From assembly GCA_910578085.1 (NCBI GenBank), contig CAJTPM010000018.1:14720-78719 (forward strand): 64,000 bases of DNA. Reading direction: 5' to 3'. A program made the translations under genes and the position numbers. The first letter of the stretch is position 1; each line of letters opens with the position of its first letter. Under the pieces are notes generated by a model that did no database searches, was not told the DNA's origin, and worked only from the letters and a program-made list of their open reading frames with translations. Shown one piece after another: positions 61,569 to 64,000 of this stretch. The stretch is from an uncultured Lachnospiraceae bacterium (GTDB lineage: Bacteria; Bacillota; Clostridia; Lachnospirales; Lachnospiraceae).

Positions 61569-61592
61569 TTTTTACCAACCCTTTATTTGCTT
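61569..61592. repeat. 24-bp direct repeat, copy B
   Basis: Covers the stop and last seven codons of the XRE repressor (VKQIKGW). See copy A at 60499-60522. Confidence 0.85.
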
Positions 61593-62054
61593 TACCTGTT
61601 CTGCCCGCTCTTTGTCTTTATGGTACTGCAACTTGAACTGTATCGTTTCCACTACTTCCTTTCTTGCTTCATCGTCTAGCTGATAAAATGAAGTCAACAG
61701 GTTATCCACATCGGGCATACTGTTTTTCCCAAACAGGTACATAAGCGGATATAGGGAATTTTTCAGATATACTTTTACCCTGTTTCCGTCAAGAGCGCCA
61801 TTTAGTCCATCGGGGAGCGTGGGATATATTTCTTCTTCGGTAATAGCGCCGGAGAATGGACTAGCAGCGCATATCTCATTCACATCAATTTCTAATTCGT
61901 TTGCCAACCGCAAGGCAAAGTCAAATCGGATATTGGAATCCTTTTGAATAATAGAATATAGTGTTGTAGCACTAATTCCAGTAGCCCTTGCAATCTGACG
62001 GACATTTGTGTTCTTACTGTCAAGTATTTCTTTCAGTTTCTTTCCATCGCCCAT
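61572..62054 (-). CDS. XRE-family repressor of the mobile element
   Basis: 160 residues. N-terminal HTH (KKLKEILDSKNTNVRQIARATGISATTLYSIIQKDSNIRFDFALRLANEL, about 5-55), then a helical C-terminal domain (LLTSFYQLDDEARKEVVETIQFKLQYHKDK). Element regulators of this type repress integrase/excisionase expression. Its gene faces away from xis-int across a region with palindromic operators. GGAGG site upstream. Confidence 0.9.
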   Translation of the reverse strand: MGDGKKLKEILDSKNTNVRQIARATGISATTLYSIIQKDSNIRFDFALRLANELEIDVNEICAASPFSGAITEEEIYPTLPDGLNGALDGNRVKVYLKNSLYPLMYLFGKNSMPDVDNLLTSFYQLDDEARKEVVETIQFKLQYHKDKERAEQVKQIKGW

Positions 62055-62163
62055 AGTAACCTCCTATTTTCATATGTTGAATAATTACGAAAAGCATAAA
62101 TCCTATTTATCATCATACCACATATACGAAAAACATAAAAGAGTAAAATAGAAAAAATGTAAA

Positions 62164-62242
62164 TACGAAGTTCGTAAAAATATTTTTACGAAGTGTTGAC
62201 ATTGTTTGGATAAGGTGCTAATATGTATATACGAAATTCGTA
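62164..62242 (+). promoter_or_regulatory. Operator-flanked promoter of xis-int
   Basis: TTGACA (62196-62201), 17 bases, TAATAT (62219-62224), bracketed by the 13-base palindromes TACGAAGTTCGTA (62164-62176) and TACGAAATTCGTA (62230-62242). A further half-site, TTACGAAGTG, overlaps the -35, and more TACGAAAA half-sites lie at about 62086 and 62116 on the repressor side. Best explained as binding sites of the XRE repressor. Confidence 0.8.
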
Positions 62243-62300
62243 CAGTAACGAAATACAAATAGTGTAATGAATTTCTAAAAGGGGAAAGGAGGACAAACGT

Positions 62301-62495
62301 GTGGCAAACTACCGTTATATGTTGAGTGCGGAAGATATAGCCAAAGAGTTAAATTGTTCAAAATCTCATGCCTACAAGATTGTAAAAGAACTGAACAAGG
62401 AACTTGCAGGACAGGGGTATATTACAATGGCAGGACGTATTCCGAGGGCATTTTGGGCAAAGAAAATGTACGGATATGAGTTATCAATAAGCTAA
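62301..62495 (+). CDS. Excisionase-like small DNA-binding protein
   Basis: 64 residues, GTG start after AAAGGAGG. Winged-helix type sequence (MLSAEDIAKELNCSKSHAYKIVKELNKELAGQGYITMAGRIPRAFWAKKMYG), of the size and position of excisionases just before the integrase. Likely directs excision or regulates int. Confidence 0.8.
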   Translation: MANYRYMLSAEDIAKELNCSKSHAYKIVKELNKELAGQGYITMAGRIPRAFWAKKMYGYELSIS

Positions 62496-62513
62496 GGAAA
62501 GGAGCGTGGCAGT

Positions 62514-63590
62514 ATGGCTTATAAGGAGAAAGACACGAAAAAGTGGTCGGCGCAATGGTTTGAAACAACGGCAAAGGGAGAGAAGAAAAAGCGGAGAAAG
62601 AGAGGATTTGAAACAAAAAGAGAAGCGTTAGAGTACGAGCGGCAAAAGAAATTGAGCAGTAGCCGAAGCATGGATATGAAGTTGAGTGAATTTATGGAGG
62701 TCTATTTTGAGGATAAGCAGAATGAATTGAAAGACCGCACCATGAAGAATAAGCGGTATATGATGGAGCAACACATTATTCCGTACTTTGGCGAACAAAT
62801 GTTGAGTGAGATTACCGCTTCACAAATCATACAGTGGCAGAACGAAATGCAGACAAAGGGATTTTCTGAAAGTTATTTGAGAATGATACAAAATCAGTTG
62901 ACCTGTATATTTACTCATGCGTCACGCATTTATGATTTGCACACAAATCCATGTAAGAAAGTGAAGCGCATGGGAAATTCCGATTCAAGAAGTTTGGACT
63001 TTTGGACAACAGAGGAATATCAGAGATTTATTCGGACGATAGAGCCGGGGACACGCTACTATTTAATCTTTGAAATCCTCTTTTGGACGGGCTGTAGGAT
63101 TGGCGAATTATTAGCCTTGACAAAGGGCGATATAAGTTTTGAAAATAACCAAATCAGCATTACCAAAACTTATTATCGTACTGGAAGGCAGGACGTTATT
63201 ACAGAACCGAAAACAAAGCAGTCGGTAAGGATGGTTGAAATCCCGGAGTTTTTGAAAAAGGAAATTAAAGATTTTGTTGACGGTCACTATGGTATGCCGG
63301 ACGATGAAAGACTTTTCCCAATCGTGCAGGAAGCGGTTCAGCATAAAATGAAACGCCAAATTGCGAAAGCCGGAGTGAAGAATATCCGGGTACATGACCT
63401 TAGACATTCTCATGTGGCGTACTTAATCAATAAGGGTATAGAACCACTTTTGATAAAAGAGAGGGTAGGGCATAAGGATATTCGCATTACGCTGAATACC
63501 TACGGACACTTATATCCTAATCAGCAACGGAGAGTGGCAGATTTACTTGACAATGAAAAAGGAAATAGCCCCGACAGCGGCAACTGTTAG
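62514..63590 (+). CDS. int: Tyrosine-type site-specific integrase
   Basis: 358 residues. N-terminal arm-binding AP2-like region (about 1-60: YKEKDTKKWSAQWFETTAKGEKKKRRKRGFETKREA), SAM-like core-binding domain (about 65-155), catalytic domain with Arg in WTGCRIGELLALTKGD, HDLRHSHVAYL (His-x-x-Arg), GHKDIRITLNTYGHLYP with the catalytic Tyr. All key residues are present, so active. Integrates the element; target here is the region after tuf. Confidence 0.95.
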   Translation: MAYKEKDTKKWSAQWFETTAKGEKKKRRKRGFETKREALEYERQKKLSSSRSMDMKLSEFMEVYFEDKQNELKDRTMKNKRYMMEQHIIPYFGEQMLSEITASQIIQWQNEMQTKGFSESYLRMIQNQLTCIFTHASRIYDLHTNPCKKVKRMGNSDSRSLDFWTTEEYQRFIRTIEPGTRYYLIFEILFWTGCRIGELLALTKGDISFENNQISITKTYYRTGRQDVITEPKTKQSVRMVEIPEFLKKEIKDFVDGHYGMPDDERLFPIVQEAVQHKMKRQIAKAGVKNIRVHDLRHSHVAYLINKGIEPLLIKERVGHKDIRITLNTYGHLYPNQQRRVADLLDNEKGNSPDSGNC

Positions 63591-63600
63591 GGCTGTGATA

Positions 63601-63657
63601 ACTGGAAAACCTCTGTTATCAACATCACAATACAAGTATAGCAGAGGTTTTTTCCAG
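63601..63657 (+). terminator. Terminator after int
   Basis: ACTGGAAAACCTCTG pairs with CAGAGGTTTTTTCCAGT; the loop carries TTATCAACATCACAATACAAGT. T run within the stem. Separates int from the next gene. Confidence 0.7.
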
Positions 63658-63689
63658 TGGCAACGATTTTTCAGAAATGGAGGGCATTT

Positions 63690-64000
63690 ATGGAAGAAAC
63701 AAAAACAGAATTACAGTTGATTAAATTGTCAGAGATACAGTCGCAGGAAGTTTCTTGGCTGTGGTTTCCCTTTATCCCTTATGGCAAGCTGACAATTGTT
63801 CAAGGCGATCCGGGGGACGGAAAGACAACATTTATACTCAATATAGCGGCGAAGCTGTCTAAGGGAGAAAGTTTAGACAGCGGAATGAATTTTACAGAGC
63901 CTTTGAATGTAATCTATCAGAGTGCGGAGGACGGTCTTGCCGATACGGTAAAGCCCCGGTTAGAACAGGCAGGGGCAGACTGTGAGAAAATCTCGGTCAT
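63690..64000 (+). CDS. RepA-like AAA/RecA-fold ATPase, 3' truncated by window
   Basis: First 103 codons from the ATG at 63690 behind GGAGGG. IPYGKLTIVQGDPGDGKTTFILNIAAKLSKGE holds a Walker A motif (GDPGDGKTT), and NVIYQSAEDGLADTVKPRLEQAGA the following strand-helix, the RepA/RecA-fold ATPase type often found next to integrases in Firmicute integrative elements, where it supports replication or primase loading. Product continues beyond the window. Confidence 0.85.
   Translation, partial: MEETKTELQLIKLSEIQSQEVSWLWFPFIPYGKLTIVQGDPGDGKTTFILNIAAKLSKGESLDSGMNFTEPLNVIYQSAEDGLADTVKPRLEQAGADCEKISV

Larger units (their letters stand above)
60402..64000. mobile_element. Left portion of an integrative (conjugative-type) element
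   Basis: From just after the tuf terminator the composition becomes AT-rich and the content is typical of integrative elements: a putative defence gene, XRE repressor, operator region, excisionase-like protein, tyrosine integrase and a RepA-like ATPase. The right end lies outside the window. The exact left junction is not determined; candidate sequences are the CTTTGCA...TGCAAAG inverted repeat (60406-60431) and the CGGTGCCA repeats (60432-60450). No conjugation gene is visible yet, so self-transfer is inferred. Confidence 0.75.

Noticed and set aside
1..64000. CRISPR arrays, rRNA and tRNA genes, insertion-sequence transposases
   Set aside because: I looked for regularly spaced repeats, tRNA-like T-loop motifs and transposase proteins and saw none; a dedicated tRNA scan was not possible.

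Overview
The window looks like the chromosome of a motile, anaerobic Firmicute of the family Lachnospiraceae (Clostridium cluster XIVa). The evidence is strong AGGAGG-type ribosome sites, a ribosomal/RNA-polymerase cluster of Firmicute type, FliW-CsrA linked to flagellar genes, sigma-D-type flagellar promoters, a PerR-rubrerythrin oxidative-stress pair, and many TTG/GTG starts. The assignment rests on protein character and gene order, not on a search. The host DNA is of moderate GC; the last 3.6 kb is clearly more AT-rich.

Layout. 1-9 kb: NfeD tail and SPFH protein, ornithine carbamoyltransferase, BirA, a small conserved protein, DusB, an unrecognised protein, GreA and a lysyl-tRNA synthetase fused to an HD domain. 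Two non-coding repeats lie here: a 180-bp near-palindrome before dusB and a tandem 93-bp repeat in the greA leader. 9-11 kb: perR and rubrerythrin behind a PerR-box promoter, then a lipoprotein on the minus strand. 11-16 kb (minus): carbohydrate ABC importer (ATPase, two permeases, binding protein with an extra C-terminal membrane helix). 16-20 kb: ECF sigma factor, membrane protein and ABC exporter pair. 20-23 kb: hemerythrin/response-regulator fusion, TRIC-type channel, small proteins, YgjP-like metallopeptidase. 23-36 kb: late flagellar region (flgM, flgN, two flgK, flgL, fliW, csrA, flaG, fliD, fliS, a FlgN/FliT-like protein), then an XRE regulator, UDP-galactopyranose mutase and a divergent second FliD-like protein. 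Two sigma-D-type promoters precede flgM and flaG.

36-60 kb: the rpmG-secE-nusG-rplK-rplA and rplJ-rplL-rpoB-rpoC-rpsL-rpsG-fusA-tuf cluster. It is interrupted between rplA and rplJ by about 7.6 kb carrying a CapA-like protein and a complete LacI-regulated sugar ABC importer with an esterase. rplJ has its own promoter, L10 leader and attenuator.

60.4-64 kb: the left part of an integrative element placed directly after the tuf terminator. It holds a SIR2/AbiH-like putative defence gene bracketed by a 24-bp direct repeat, an XRE repressor, a divergent operator/promoter region with TACGAANTTCGTA palindromes, an excisionase-like protein, a tyrosine integrase and the start of a RepA-like ATPase that runs off the window.

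The most unusual items are the LysRS-HD fusion, the SIR2-like cassette with repeat scars at the regulator gene's end, the orphan FliD-like protein, the structured greA leader, and the split ribosomal operon.
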